Shown here in pieces: positions 6,263 to 12,819 of a stretch of 12,892 nucleotides of DNA (position 1 is the first letter of the stretch; each line of letters begins with the position of its first letter). The notes under the pieces are model-generated. The model searched no databases and was not told the origin of the DNA. It was given only the letters and a program-made list of their open reading frames with translations. A program made the position numbers and the translations under genes. Source of the stretch: an uncultured Veillonella sp. GTDB taxonomy: Bacteria; Bacillota; Negativicutes; Veillonellales; Veillonellaceae. Location: assembly GCA_900550175.1 (NCBI GenBank), contig URQX01000037.1, positions 1 through 12,892 of the forward strand. The letters run 5' to 3'.

Positions 6263-6892
6263 TCATTCAGCAATCGTAATTAGCCCGTTTTCACAGGTCC
6301 AGTGTCTATCTCCTACGCTTTCTGCTTCGCTTTCATCATGGGTAACCCATACGCAAGGTACATCCCATTCACGGATGATAGATACGAGATCCTCACGAAC
6401 TTGCTTTCTCAAGTTCCAATCGAGTGCAGATAAAGGCTCATCGAGGAGCAAAATAGTCGGTTTAGAGTAGAGCGCACGACCTAATGCAACCCGTTGTTGC
6501 TCACCACCAGATAAGCTACCCGCCTTAGTTTTGCGGTATTTCTCTAAACCTAAACGTTGTAACAACGTATTACACATGTCAGGTGTGCCTCGTTTGCTAT
6601 AGGTAATATTACGTTCTACCGATAGATGAGGAAACACAATATTGCCTTGTGGCATATAGCCTACTTGGCGCTCTTGGGCAGGCACCCAAAGCTTTTTATC
6701 TCGATCAACCCACGTCGTTTCATCACATTGAATACTGCCAGTTGTGGGTTTTACGAGGCCCGCGATGCATTTGATAAACGTACTTTTACCACTACCGGAC
6801 TGTCCAGTCAGCACAGTAATACCTGACGGCAGCGCACCATCAGCTTTCACAGTCACAGAAGGTCTAGCTACAGTAAAGGAAAATGTAATCAT
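6263..6892 (-). CDS. modC: Molybdate ABC transporter ATP-binding protein, short form
   Basis: ModC is the cytoplasmic ATPase that powers molybdate import with ModB and ModA. The 209-residue protein has Walker A 'GQSGSGKST' at 30-38, Q-loop 'YMPQ' at 79-82, ABC signature 'LSGGEQQR' at 127-134, Walker B 'ILLLDEPLSALD' at 147-158 and the switch histidine in 'VTHD' at 183-186. It stops at the end of the ATPase domain, whereas E. coli-type ModC proteins of about 350 residues carry a C-terminal molybdate-binding MOP domain. That regulatory domain is therefore absent. The ribosome site AGGAGG overlaps the end of modB with an 8-nt gap between the genes. Assignment as ModC rests on the neighbours, since the domain alone is generic. 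Confidence 0.88.
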   Translation of the reverse strand: MITFSFTVARPSVTVKADGALPSGITVLTGQSGSGKSTFIKCIAGLVKPTTGSIQCDETTWVDRDKKLWVPAQERQVGYMPQGNIVFPHLSVERNITYSKRGTPDMCNTLLQRLGLEKYRKTKAGSLSGGEQQRVALGRALYSKPTILLLDEPLSALDWNLRKQVREDLVSIIREWDVPCVWVTHDESEAESVGDRHWTCENGLITIAE

Positions 6893-6900
6893 AGAACCTC

Positions 6901-7569
6901 CTAATTATTATCTGTATGGCGGAACAAGGAACCTTTTGTAATAAGGTGAATCCCGCTCAGTAACGCCAATGTAAGAACACAAATATAAATAACTAGCTCA
7001 AAGGCATCCATATACTGCCCTGCTTCTACATAGGAATAGATAGCTAATGGCATAGTACGTGTTACCTTTGGAATATTACCAGCAATCAAGATGGTAGCAC
7101 CAAACTCGCCCATAGCACGGCAGAACGCTAAAATACTGCCGGTTAAAATACCTTTCCATGCGAGCGGTACAGATATGGTGAAGAAAATACGTAACTCTGA
7201 AGCACCTAAGGTGCGCGCTACATCCTCCATATTATGATCTACGGACTGCAATGCTGAACGTACTGTTTGGTAAAACAGTGGAAATGCAATAACAGAAGAG
7301 GCTATGACGGCACCAGAGGCGGCAAAGACGACGCTCATGCCATGAGCTTCAAGCCAAGCCCCAAAGGCATAGCCCGGTGTAAATACCATAAGCAGCGCAA
7401 AACCAACGACTACAGGAGGTAGTACTAGAGGCAATGTAATAAGGGCATCAAGAATAGCAATGCCGCCCCATTTACAGCGATTCATCCAGTAGCAAGCGGC
7501 TAGGCCACTTAGGATAACAATAACGAGGGCAATGCTCGCCACCCACAGCGATAGCCAGAATGGACTCAT
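6901..7569 (-). CDS. modB: Molybdate ABC transporter permease
   Basis: ModB is the membrane channel subunit for molybdate (possibly tungstate) import. The 222-residue protein has about five or six membrane helices. It has the typical 'LPLVLPPVVVGFALL' segment and the ABC-permease EAA loop 'EDVARTLGASELRIFFTISVPL' followed by 'GEFGATILIAGN', which docks onto ModC. ATG at 7569 (MSPFWLSL) has AGGGGGAG about 4 nt upstream, so the in-frame ATG at 7596 is rejected. It is separated from modA by 97 bp containing a hairpin and a palindrome, and is tightly coupled to modC. Confidence 0.92.
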   Translation of the reverse strand: MSPFWLSLWVASIALVIVILSGLAACYWMNRCKWGGIAILDALITLPLVLPPVVVGFALLMVFTPGYAFGAWLEAHGMSVVFAASGAVIASSVIAFPLFYQTVRSALQSVDHNMEDVARTLGASELRIFFTISVPLAWKGILTGSILAFCRAMGEFGATILIAGNIPKVTRTMPLAIYSYVEAGQYMDAFELVIYICVLTLALLSGIHLITKGSLFRHTDNN

Positions 7570-7608
7570 GCCACTCCCCCTTTCTATATACAACAAGTTT
7601 AGGCTATG

Positions 7609-7626
7609 TACAATATCTATATTGTA
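7609..7626. promoter_or_regulatory. Palindrome TACAATAT-CT-ATATTGTA between modA and modB
   Basis: Perfect 8-bp arms flank a 2-bp centre, directly after the modA hairpin and about 40 bp upstream of modB. A related TACAATATA occurs near 8542 in the modA leader. It could be an operator or part of an internal modB promoter. It has no assigned factor. Confidence 0.4.
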
Positions 7627-7633
7627 TCATAAG

Positions 7634-7662
7634 AAAACGCTAGCCATGAGAGCTAGCGTTTT
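7634..7662 (-). terminator. Hairpin after modA, likely partial terminator
   Basis: A perfect 11-bp stem AAAACGCTAGC/GCTAGCGTTTT with a 7-nt loop starts 5 bp after the modA stop and is followed on the minus strand by TTTTCTT. As modBC lies downstream on the same strand, it probably works as a leaky terminator or 3'-end stabiliser that gives more binding protein than permease. Confidence 0.75.
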
Positions 7663-7666
7663 ACCC

Positions 7667-8455
7667 TTATTTAGAAGCGGAGAAACCGTATTTCTCTAAT
7701 ACTTTTTGGCCTTCTGGGCTCATTACGTATTGGTAGAAATCTTTAGCCAATGCGTTGTCATATTTTTTGATGATACCGATTGGATAAATAACTGGATCAT
7801 GAGAGTCTGCAGGTGTTACTGAGGAAATTTGAACGGCATCACCTGCCGCAATGGCATCAGTTTTATAGATGAAGCCCGCATCACCAGCACCTTGGCTAAT
7901 AGATGCTGTTACAGCTTTTACGTCTTTAGCATATACTACATTTGGTTCAACTTGTTCCCAAACACCTAATTTTGTTAATACTTGTTTACCATAATTACCA
8001 GCTGGTACTGTTTCAGGATTACCTAAAATGATACGTTTAACAGAAGCAATTTGATTTAATTCAATTTTAGGTTGCCCTTTTGGAACTACAAGAACTAACT
8101 CATTAGTTACGAAAGGTTTAACATCAGTTACAAGGTCTTTCTCTTGCAACATTTTCATATTCTTTTCGTCAGCAGAGATGAATAAGCTAGCTGGTGCACC
8201 TTGTTCAATTTGTTGGCGCAATGTGCCAGAACCAGCAAAGTTAATAGCAATTTGATCATCTGCTAAATTATGGCTTTTTTTGTAAGCATCAGCCAGTTCT
8301 GTAAGAGCCCCTTTAAGACTGGCAGCAGCTTGTACAGTAATTTTTTCAGATGTGCTTGGTTTACCTGTTTCTGCCGGTTTGCTTGCATCGTTACCACAGC
8401 CTACTAGAAAAGCAAGCATGAAAACGCTCATTAATACTAATAGAATTCGTTTCAT
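7667..8455 (-). CDS. modA: Molybdate-binding lipoprotein
   Basis: ModA captures molybdate or tungstate outside the membrane and delivers it to ModB. The 262-residue product starts with a lipoprotein signal: positive MKR, a hydrophobic stretch and lipobox LVGC with the lipidated Cys20, followed by a Lys/Ser/Glu-rich linker. The mature part has the type II binding-protein pattern of ModA: 'VQAAASLKGALTELADAYK', 'NFAGSGTLRQQIEQGAPASLFISAD', 'GNPETVPAGNYGKQVL' and 'ISQGAGDAGFIYKTDA'. The start at 8455 has AGGAGG 6 nt upstream. The frame stays open to 8530, but that region is the leader. It is first in modABC, with a palindromic operator candidate overlapping its promoter. Confidence 0.93.
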   Translation of the reverse strand: MKRILLVLMSVFMLAFLVGCGNDASKPAETGKPSTSEKITVQAAASLKGALTELADAYKKSHNLADDQIAINFAGSGTLRQQIEQGAPASLFISADEKNMKMLQEKDLVTDVKPFVTNELVLVVPKGQPKIELNQIASVKRIILGNPETVPAGNYGKQVLTKLGVWEQVEPNVVYAKDVKAVTASISQGAGDAGFIYKTDAIAAGDAVQISSVTPADSHDPVIYPIGIIKKYDNALAKDFYQYVMSPEGQKVLEKYGFSASK

Positions 8456-8464
8456 AATTCCTCC

Positions 8465-8487
8465 TGTGCATCCCTTTGGACGCCACA
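8465..8487 (-). promoter_or_regulatory. Hairpin directly upstream of the modA ribosome site
   Basis: On the minus strand TGTGGCGTCC-AAAG-GGATGCACA forms nine pairs with one bulged G and one G-U. It ends immediately before GGAGG. It may stabilise the mRNA or be the last stem of a larger leader structure. No known riboswitch class is recognised. Confidence 0.4.
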
Positions 8488-8555
8488 CTGTGAAAGCTAT
8501 GGTCAAACCTAGAGACACATCGACTAACAAAAGACTAAATATACAATATATTCAC

Positions 8556-8576
8556 ATTATACTATAAATTTATAGT
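8556..8576 (-). promoter_or_regulatory. modA promoter -10 with overlapping 16-bp palindromic operator
   Basis: On the minus strand a perfect TATAAT (8556-8561) gives a start near 8549. The perfect palindrome ACTATAAATTTATAGT (8561-8576) occupies the spacer and touches the -10, the classic site for a repressor. No good -35 is visible (CGACCT at 8579-8584). The sequence is not the E. coli ModE consensus. Confidence 0.55.
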
Positions 8577-8622
8577 CGAGGTCGTATGCAAAAACTCACA
8601 TTCTGCATACATATTTCTAATG

Positions 8623-8643
8623 ATTATGATTAGTAATCATAAT
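8623..8643. promoter_or_regulatory. 21-bp perfect palindrome, candidate operator
   Basis: Arms ATTATGATTA and TAATCATAAT flank a single G. It lies in the divergent modA/AEC intergenic region, about 60 bp upstream of the modA -10 and 190 bp before the AEC start. The odd symmetry centre is like Fur-family boxes, but the arm sequence does not match the usual Fur, PerR or Zur consensus. Confidence 0.5.
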
Positions 8644-8755
8644 AAATAAATTTTTAAACCTCAAACAATACATACTATGGTATGATAATACTATAGAGGA
8701 TAATAAAGTTCTGAACAGATTTCGAAATGTATCCACTCATCATTCATATAATACT

Positions 8756-8787
8756 AACTGTATATTTACTCTATACAGTTATATAAT
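8756..8787 (+). promoter_or_regulatory. Inverted repeat next to a TATAAT, likely AEC gene control region
   Basis: AACTGTATA (8756-8764) and TATACAGTT (8772-8780) are exact inverted repeats with a 7-bp spacer, immediately upstream of TATAAT (8782-8787). They cover the expected -35 position, where no good hexamer is seen. This fits an activator- or repressor-controlled promoter about 45 bp before the AEC start codon. Confidence 0.4.
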
Positions 8788-8833
8788 AAGTTAAAACTAT
8801 GTCCTATTTTAATAAGAAACTCTAGGTGAGATA

Positions 8834-9823
8834 ATGAATTTATTAGTATTAATAGGCCATATCTTTATGAATTCCATGATACCTATTTTAATACTTATAG
8901 GGGTTGGATTTGTATTAGATAGAAAATTTAAACTCGATTTGTATACGCTGAGTAAGCTAAACTTCTACATATTATTACCTACGTTTATATTTAGAGCTAT
9001 GTATGAAGCTAAACTTAACTCAGGTACATTAGAAATTGTATTTGTTGCATTCTGTGTACTTATACTAAATTCCATACTATCGGATGTAGTTGGTCGAATG
9101 CAGGGTTATGACGTAGCCAAAATCGGGACCTTAAAAAACTGTGTTATGTTTAACAATGTAGGGAATATGGGTGTCGCCCTTGCTATATTTGTATTTACAA
9201 ACGTCCCCTATGTTATTGATGGCGCCACCCCCTATGCAAACTTAGGTCTTGTAAGTGTCGTATCCATCATGATTATTCAAACCATCAGCAGTAATACGTA
9301 TGGGTTCTACCAAGCTGGTGCGGGCAGGCTAAGTCCTCGAGATGCACTAAAAGTAGTGTTCCACATGCCAATGGTTTATGCCATCCCAATGGCTCTACTC
9401 TGCCAGTTGCTACCCTTTGATTTACATGGTCTCTTCTTCTTTGCTCCTCTTAATATCTTTGCTAATGCCTTTGTTGGGGTTGCTATGATCGCTTTAGGAG
9501 TACAGATTAATAGAACACCGTTAAACTTCTTTAAGCTTGATGTTATGCTTGCTTCAACCTTGCGTCTTGTTGTAAGCCCACTCATAGCCGCTGCTATAAC
9601 TATATTATTCATCAAGTTCTATGGTCCTATGCACCCAATAGCAGCGCAAACTATTATCATAACCTATAGCGTACCAACAGCTATCAATATGTCTCTCATT
9701 GCAATTGAAATGAAGAATAATCCTGAATATGCTACGCAAATCGTTATGGGAACTACCATATTATCAGCTGTAACAATGCCTTTATTCATCACTATAGCCT
9801 ATTACCTATTCCCATTATATTAA
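8834..9823 (+). CDS. AEC family transporter (auxin efflux carrier-like permease)
   Basis: This is a membrane carrier of the AEC family. Bacterial members characterised so far move organic acids such as malate or malonate. The 329-residue length and roughly ten hydrophobic helices in two halves fit the family. Diagnostic features are the N-terminal 'LIGVGFVLDRKFKLD...LSKLNFYILLPTFIFRAM' block, a central 'NVGNMGVALAIF' helix break, 'VGVAMIALGVQI' and 'YSVPTAINMSLIAIEM' near the C-terminus. ATG at 8834 is preceded by AGGTGA. It stands alone on the plus strand, divergent from modABC, with the IS inserted 22 bp after its stop. Substrate cannot be told from the sequence; a dicarboxylate would suit a lactate- and succinate-using anaerobe (inference). 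Confidence 0.88.
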   Translation: MNLLVLIGHIFMNSMIPILILIGVGFVLDRKFKLDLYTLSKLNFYILLPTFIFRAMYEAKLNSGTLEIVFVAFCVLILNSILSDVVGRMQGYDVAKIGTLKNCVMFNNVGNMGVALAIFVFTNVPYVIDGATPYANLGLVSVVSIMIIQTISSNTYGFYQAGAGRLSPRDALKVVFHMPMVYAIPMALLCQLLPFDLHGLFFFAPLNIFANAFVGVAMIALGVQINRTPLNFFKLDVMLASTLRLVVSPLIAAAITILFIKFYGPMHPIAAQTIIITYSVPTAINMSLIAIEMKNNPEYATQIVMGTTILSAVTMPLFITIAYYLFPLY

Positions 9824-9847
9824 AATAAAAAAGGGGCTGTAACAGTG

Positions 9848-9894
9848 AACTGCACCCCAAAAATTGGACACAATTTTTGGAGGTGCAGTTTTTC
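9848..9894 (+). terminator. IS left-end hairpin, terminator and RBS-sequestering structure
   Basis: AACTGCACCCCAAAAATTG pairs with CAATTTTTGGAGGTGCAGTT (one extra T) around a GACA loop and is followed by TTTTTCT. RNA entering from the AEC gene should terminate here. Any read-through RNA would hide the orfA GGAGG in the stem. RNA started inside the element would lack the left arm. Confidence 0.7.
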
Positions 9895-9895
9895 T

Positions 9896-10447
9896 ATGTC
9901 AAAATATTCTCAAAAAACTAAAGATCAAGCTCTTTATCTATTTAAAATCGGATTTGGTATACATTCTGTAGCAAACCAATTAAATATATCAAGACACACA
10001 ATAAAAAACTGGTTATTCAAATACAAAAATAATAGTTCTTTATCTAAAAAAATGAATAGACGTATATTTTCAGCAGAATTCAAACGTAAAGTTATTGAAA
10101 CTAGGTGGCAGAATAAGTTATCCTTTAAAGAAACAGCAGAATTATTTAATATAGATAATCCAAGTCTAATTGCAGCATGGAATAAAAAATATTTAGATGA
10201 AGGTTTTTTAGGATTGCAACCTAAGCCTAAAGGCAGGCCACCTATGAAGACTAAGAATGAAATAAATGTACAAATAGATTCAACAAAAAAATCAGATAAA
10301 GAACGGATTAAAGAACTAGAAGCTGAAATCGCTCGGTTGAAATATGAAATGTCTTTTTACGATGACTTCATGAAAGAAATGCGTGAAATTGTAAAACCCA
10401 ATAGAGCTGTAAAAAAAAAGCACAAACAATTGCCATCGAAAGATTAA
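9896..10447 (+). CDS. IS150-type transposase OrfA
   Basis: OrfA is the DNA-binding half of the IS3-family transposase. The 183-residue protein has two helix-turn-helix regions (about 15-42, 'IHSVANQLNISRHTIKNWLFKYK', and 57-98, 'EFKRKVIETRWQ...ETAELFNIDNPSLIAAWNKKY'). A proline/glycine linker 'PKPKGRPPM' follows, then a leucine-zipper-like coiled coil near 133-155. The start ATG at 9896 is preceded by GGAGG 12 nt upstream. The frame also extends to a GTG at 9845 outside the element, which is rejected. A run of nine A then G (10411-10420) contains the A-AAA-AAG slippery heptamer that would shift ribosomes to orfB in the -1 frame. It appears intact. Confidence 0.9.
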   Translation: MSKYSQKTKDQALYLFKIGFGIHSVANQLNISRHTIKNWLFKYKNNSSLSKKMNRRIFSAEFKRKVIETRWQNKLSFKETAELFNIDNPSLIAAWNKKYLDEGFLGLQPKPKGRPPMKTKNEINVQIDSTKKSDKERIKELEAEIARLKYEMSFYDDFMKEMREIVKPNRAVKKKHKQLPSKD

Positions 10448-11274
10448 GAAAAATATATCCCCTTCAGTTTATGCTCGAGTACTTTTGCATTAGTCGTAAT
10501 ACATATTATGCACGCTTAGCTAGCATAAAAAAGGGGGACAAATATGCAGAGGAACGAGAAGCTATTCGCACACTTGTGGCGATGAATAAGGGTCGTTATG
10601 GGTATCGCCGAATTACAATAGCACTGCATAAATTAGGCATTCATATAAATCATAAAGTTGTAATGCGTATTATGAAGGAAGAAAACTTAACATGTAAAGT
10701 TCGTCTAAAGAAATATCGCTCATATAGAGGTACGGAAGGAAAAATCGCTCCCAACATTATTAAGCGAAACTTTACTGCAACAAAGCCAGATCAAAAATGG
10801 GCTACAGATATTACAGAGTTTCACGTGTTTGGACGTAAGATTTATTTATCACCAATCTTAGACCTATATAACGGTGAAATTGTATCTTATGAAATATCTG
10901 AAAGACCTGTATTAGCGCAGGTATTATCTATGCTAGATAAAGCGTTTCAGAAAAGGCCTAATAGCCAAGGGTGTATACTGCACTCAGATCAAGGTTGGCA
11001 ATATCAACATGCAGTGTATCAGGAGACATTAAAAAATCACGCTATCATCCAAAGCATATCCCGTTAAGGAAATTGTTTGGATAATAGCGTGATAGAAAAC
11101 TTCTTTGGCTTGTTGAAGTCAGAGTTGTTATATTTAGAAAAGTTTGCTTCTTATGAAGATTTTATCAGTAAATTAAAGGATTATATTACTTATTACAATA
11201 CAAAACGCATTAAGCTCAAATTAAAAGGAATGAGTCCGGTAGAATACCGAACTCATTCTCAAAAAGTAGCTTAA
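10411..11274 (+). pseudogene. IS150-type transposase OrfB, interrupted by an in-frame stop
   Basis: OrfB is the DDE catalytic half, normally made as an OrfAB fusion. The -1 frame continues from the A-run at 10411 as 'AQTIAIERLRKIYPLQFMLEYFCISRNTYY', so translation does not begin at the ATG at 10471. The first catalytic Asp lies in 'WATDITEF', and the second in 'HSDQGWQY'. A TAA at 11065-11067 then replaces the conserved Lys of the usual 'SRKGNCLDN' motif, and the same frame continues with 'GNCLDNSVIENFFGLLKSELL' to the normal end at 11274. The catalytic Glu (VIENF) lies beyond the stop. One substitution (AAA to TAA) explains it. The protein should be inactive unless the stop is read through. 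Confidence 0.9.
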
Positions 11275-11395
11275 TTATATCTGTCCAAGAAAATTGGTGC
11301 AGATCAAAGATGTCTTTTCTTATATATACACAATTCTACTAATTATAAGGTAAGTGTTGAGATTTCACGAGCTACTTCTGGTGATACATCGCCTT

Positions 11396-12283
11396 TTATG
11401 TCTTAGCATTTAGTCTCGTCAAACAAGTCACACAAAGTGTAACTATTATAGCACCTATAATTTCATTTAATCCTAAGTGATGATTAAGAATAACTACATC
11501 TAAACCCAAAGTAACTATTGGGCCCATTGCACTAATAACTGCTGCAAGAGATGCACTAATTTTCTTTAGCCCAAAGGACATTAAGTATGATGGAACTATA
11601 GAACAGAAAATAGCCAAGAAAATTAAATAAATTATAGTATGAGGTTGGAGTGCTACAATCTCCGAAAAGCCCCCACTATTTAGTATAAAACCCAAAAGTA
11701 AAAACACTGTAGTTATACACATATATGTACTAGTAAATATAGTAGGACTAATACTTAAAACGACCCACTTACTATAAATCATGAATAAAGCCCAAAATAT
11801 AGCAGAAACTAAAACTAATAACACGCCTATTAAAGTATTAGTAAAATGACTGTCAATAGTGGGATTAAACATAATCCCTAATCCTAAAATAGTAAGAATA
11901 ATTAACACAATCTTTGAAATCGTAATTCTGGATAAATCTGATGATAGTAAAAATACATAGATAGGAAATGTAAATAAAACGGCACGTTCTAAAGAAGCAG
12001 AAATATATAATAAACCTATAAAGTCTGCCATAGACGAAATTAAATAAAGAACTGCTCCAACAAAAGAATAATAAAAAACTTGTTTTTTATTCACACTCTG
12101 CCAATTAAAATGAATCATTGGTAGGATAAAAAAAGGTAATGATAAAAGCGCTCTATATGCCAGAACACTCAAAGGACTTAATGAATCTAGATAAATTAAC
12201 TTTGCCCAAATTGATTTGGTTGATAAAAATACCGTGGCAATAAATACCACAAATATACCTATATTTTTCATCAATAGGTTCAC
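11396..12283 (-). CDS. EamA/DMT superfamily permease
   Basis: This is an inner-membrane transporter of the drug/metabolite superfamily with two EamA repeats. About ten hydrophobic helices can be traced, with typical 'SPLSVLAYRALLSLPFF' and 'LERAVLFTFPIYVFLLS' segments in the first half and 'SAIFWALFMIYSKWVV', 'CSIVPSYLMSFGLKKISASLAAVISAMGPIVTLG' in the second. Substrate is unknown; relatives export amino acids, metabolites or drugs. The frame extends to ATG 12334, but that codon is inside the arsR terminator. GTG at 12283 has GGAG 11 nt upstream and is preferred, with ATG 12271 as the alternative. Codon use is much more AT-rich than thi or mod (about 30 percent GC in a sampled line against about 53 percent in thiE), which suggests transfer. 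Confidence 0.8.
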   Translation of the reverse strand: MNLLMKNIGIFVVFIATVFLSTKSIWAKLIYLDSLSPLSVLAYRALLSLPFFILPMIHFNWQSVNKKQVFYYSFVGAVLYLISSMADFIGLLYISASLERAVLFTFPIYVFLLSSDLSRITISKIVLIILTILGLGIMFNPTIDSHFTNTLIGVLLVLVSAIFWALFMIYSKWVVLSISPTIFTSTYMCITTVFLLLGFILNSGGFSEIVALQPHTIIYLIFLAIFCSIVPSYLMSFGLKKISASLAAVISAMGPIVTLGLDVVILNHHLGLNEIIGAIIVTLCVTCLTRLNAKT

Positions 12284-12316
12284 TATATATACATCTCCAC
12301 TCTCACATCTAACATA

Positions 12317-12356
12317 ACTAAAAACACCTTTCATTCATAATATGATGAAAGGTGTT
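12317..12356 (-). terminator. Intrinsic terminator after the ArsR gene
   Basis: On the minus strand AACACCTTTCAT pairs with ATGAAAGGTGTT across a 10-nt loop, followed by TTTAGTT. It lies 18 bp after the arsR-type stop and covers the first possible start codon of the EamA frame. Confidence 0.8.
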
Positions 12357-12373
12357 CATTGTAATAAAATGTA

Positions 12374-12664
12374 TTATTGATGAGATACGTGTTCCATCCC
12401 CATTCTTACGAGACCTTCCACATGATCATCGTTCAGAGAGTAGTATGCAGTTTTCCCTTCCTTGCGATAGGTTACAAGACGTGCCTGACGCAGTACACGC
12501 AATTGGTGAGAAATAGCAGATTGTCCCATTCCCATTGTTTCAGCAATATGGTTTACACACATTTCGTTTTCTAGTAATAATTCTACTATTTTAAGGCGTG
12601 TAGGATCTCCCAAAATTTTAAACAGTTCTGCTAGCTTTAGCAATGATTCTTGTTTGTCGCTCAT
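12374..12664 (-). CDS. ArsR/SmtB family metal-responsive repressor, CzrA-like
   Basis: This winged-helix repressor of 96 residues would bind DNA as a dimer and release it on metal binding. 'LFKILGDPTRLKIVELLLENEMCVNHIAETMGMGQSAISHQLRVLRQARLV' is the ArsR core, with the recognition helix at 'GQSAISHQLRVLR'. The C-terminal helix has D79-x-H81-x10-H92-x2-H95, which is exactly the alpha-5 zinc/cobalt site of CzrA and SmtB. Cys36 in 'EMCVNHI' is a lone alpha-3 cysteine, not the full arsenic or cadmium site. ATG at 12664 has GGGGGA about 7 nt upstream and is preferred to ATG 12676. No metal exporter is in the window, so its target gene lies elsewhere, beyond the right edge, or has been lost. Confidence 0.9.
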   Translation of the reverse strand: MSDKQESLLKLAELFKILGDPTRLKIVELLLENEMCVNHIAETMGMGQSAISHQLRVLRQARLVTYRKEGKTAYYSLNDDHVEGLVRMGMEHVSHQ

Positions 12665-12712
12665 ATAATCCCCCATATCTTAAATCACTATTCATGTTTA
12701 TGTATCATTCTT

Positions 12713-12741
12713 ATATTACTTATGTTCTTACTCATTTGTAA
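12713..12741 (-). promoter_or_regulatory. Predicted promoter of the ArsR gene
   Basis: On the minus strand -35 TTACAA (12736-12741) and -10 TAATAT (12713-12718) have a 17-bp spacer. An imperfect dyad ATACAT-AAAC-ATGAAT lies just downstream (about 12690-12706) and could be an autoregulatory operator, but it is a poor match to the CzrA 12-2-12 type. Confidence 0.45.
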
Positions 12742-12819
12742 CCCCGTGGGACATACATATAAATATTATATCATTTTTATTATGATGAATTGTAAAATAT
12801 ATTGCGACAAATAAAAAAA

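Larger units (their letters stand above)
9846..11306 (+). mobile_element. IS3 family insertion sequence, IS150-like, inactivated
   Basis: The element is 1461 bp. Its imperfect terminal repeats of 25 bp match at 17 positions: TGAACTGCACCCC...TTGGACA on the left, and on the right TGATCTGCACC...TTGGACA read inward. It carries orfA and an orfB joined by a predicted -1 frameshift, the standard IS3 layout. No matching 3-4 bp target duplication is visible (CAG left, AAG right). orfB has an in-frame stop, so this copy should be dead. It sits in what looks like the terminator region of the AEC gene, where only the 5' half (GGGGCTGTAACAG) remains. Confidence 0.9.

Noticed and set aside
6195..6470. 91-codon plus-strand frame at the 3' end of modC
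   Set aside because: It overlaps modC on the opposite strand, has no homology that I recognise, and its start lies in the terminator arm.
8456..8530. 25-residue extension of ModA
   Set aside because: It has no ribosome site, would destroy the lipoprotein signal, and the region forms the mRNA leader.
9845..9895. GTG start of orfA outside the IS
   Set aside because: The codons are the inverted repeat itself; MSKYSQ at 9896 is the usual start of such proteins.
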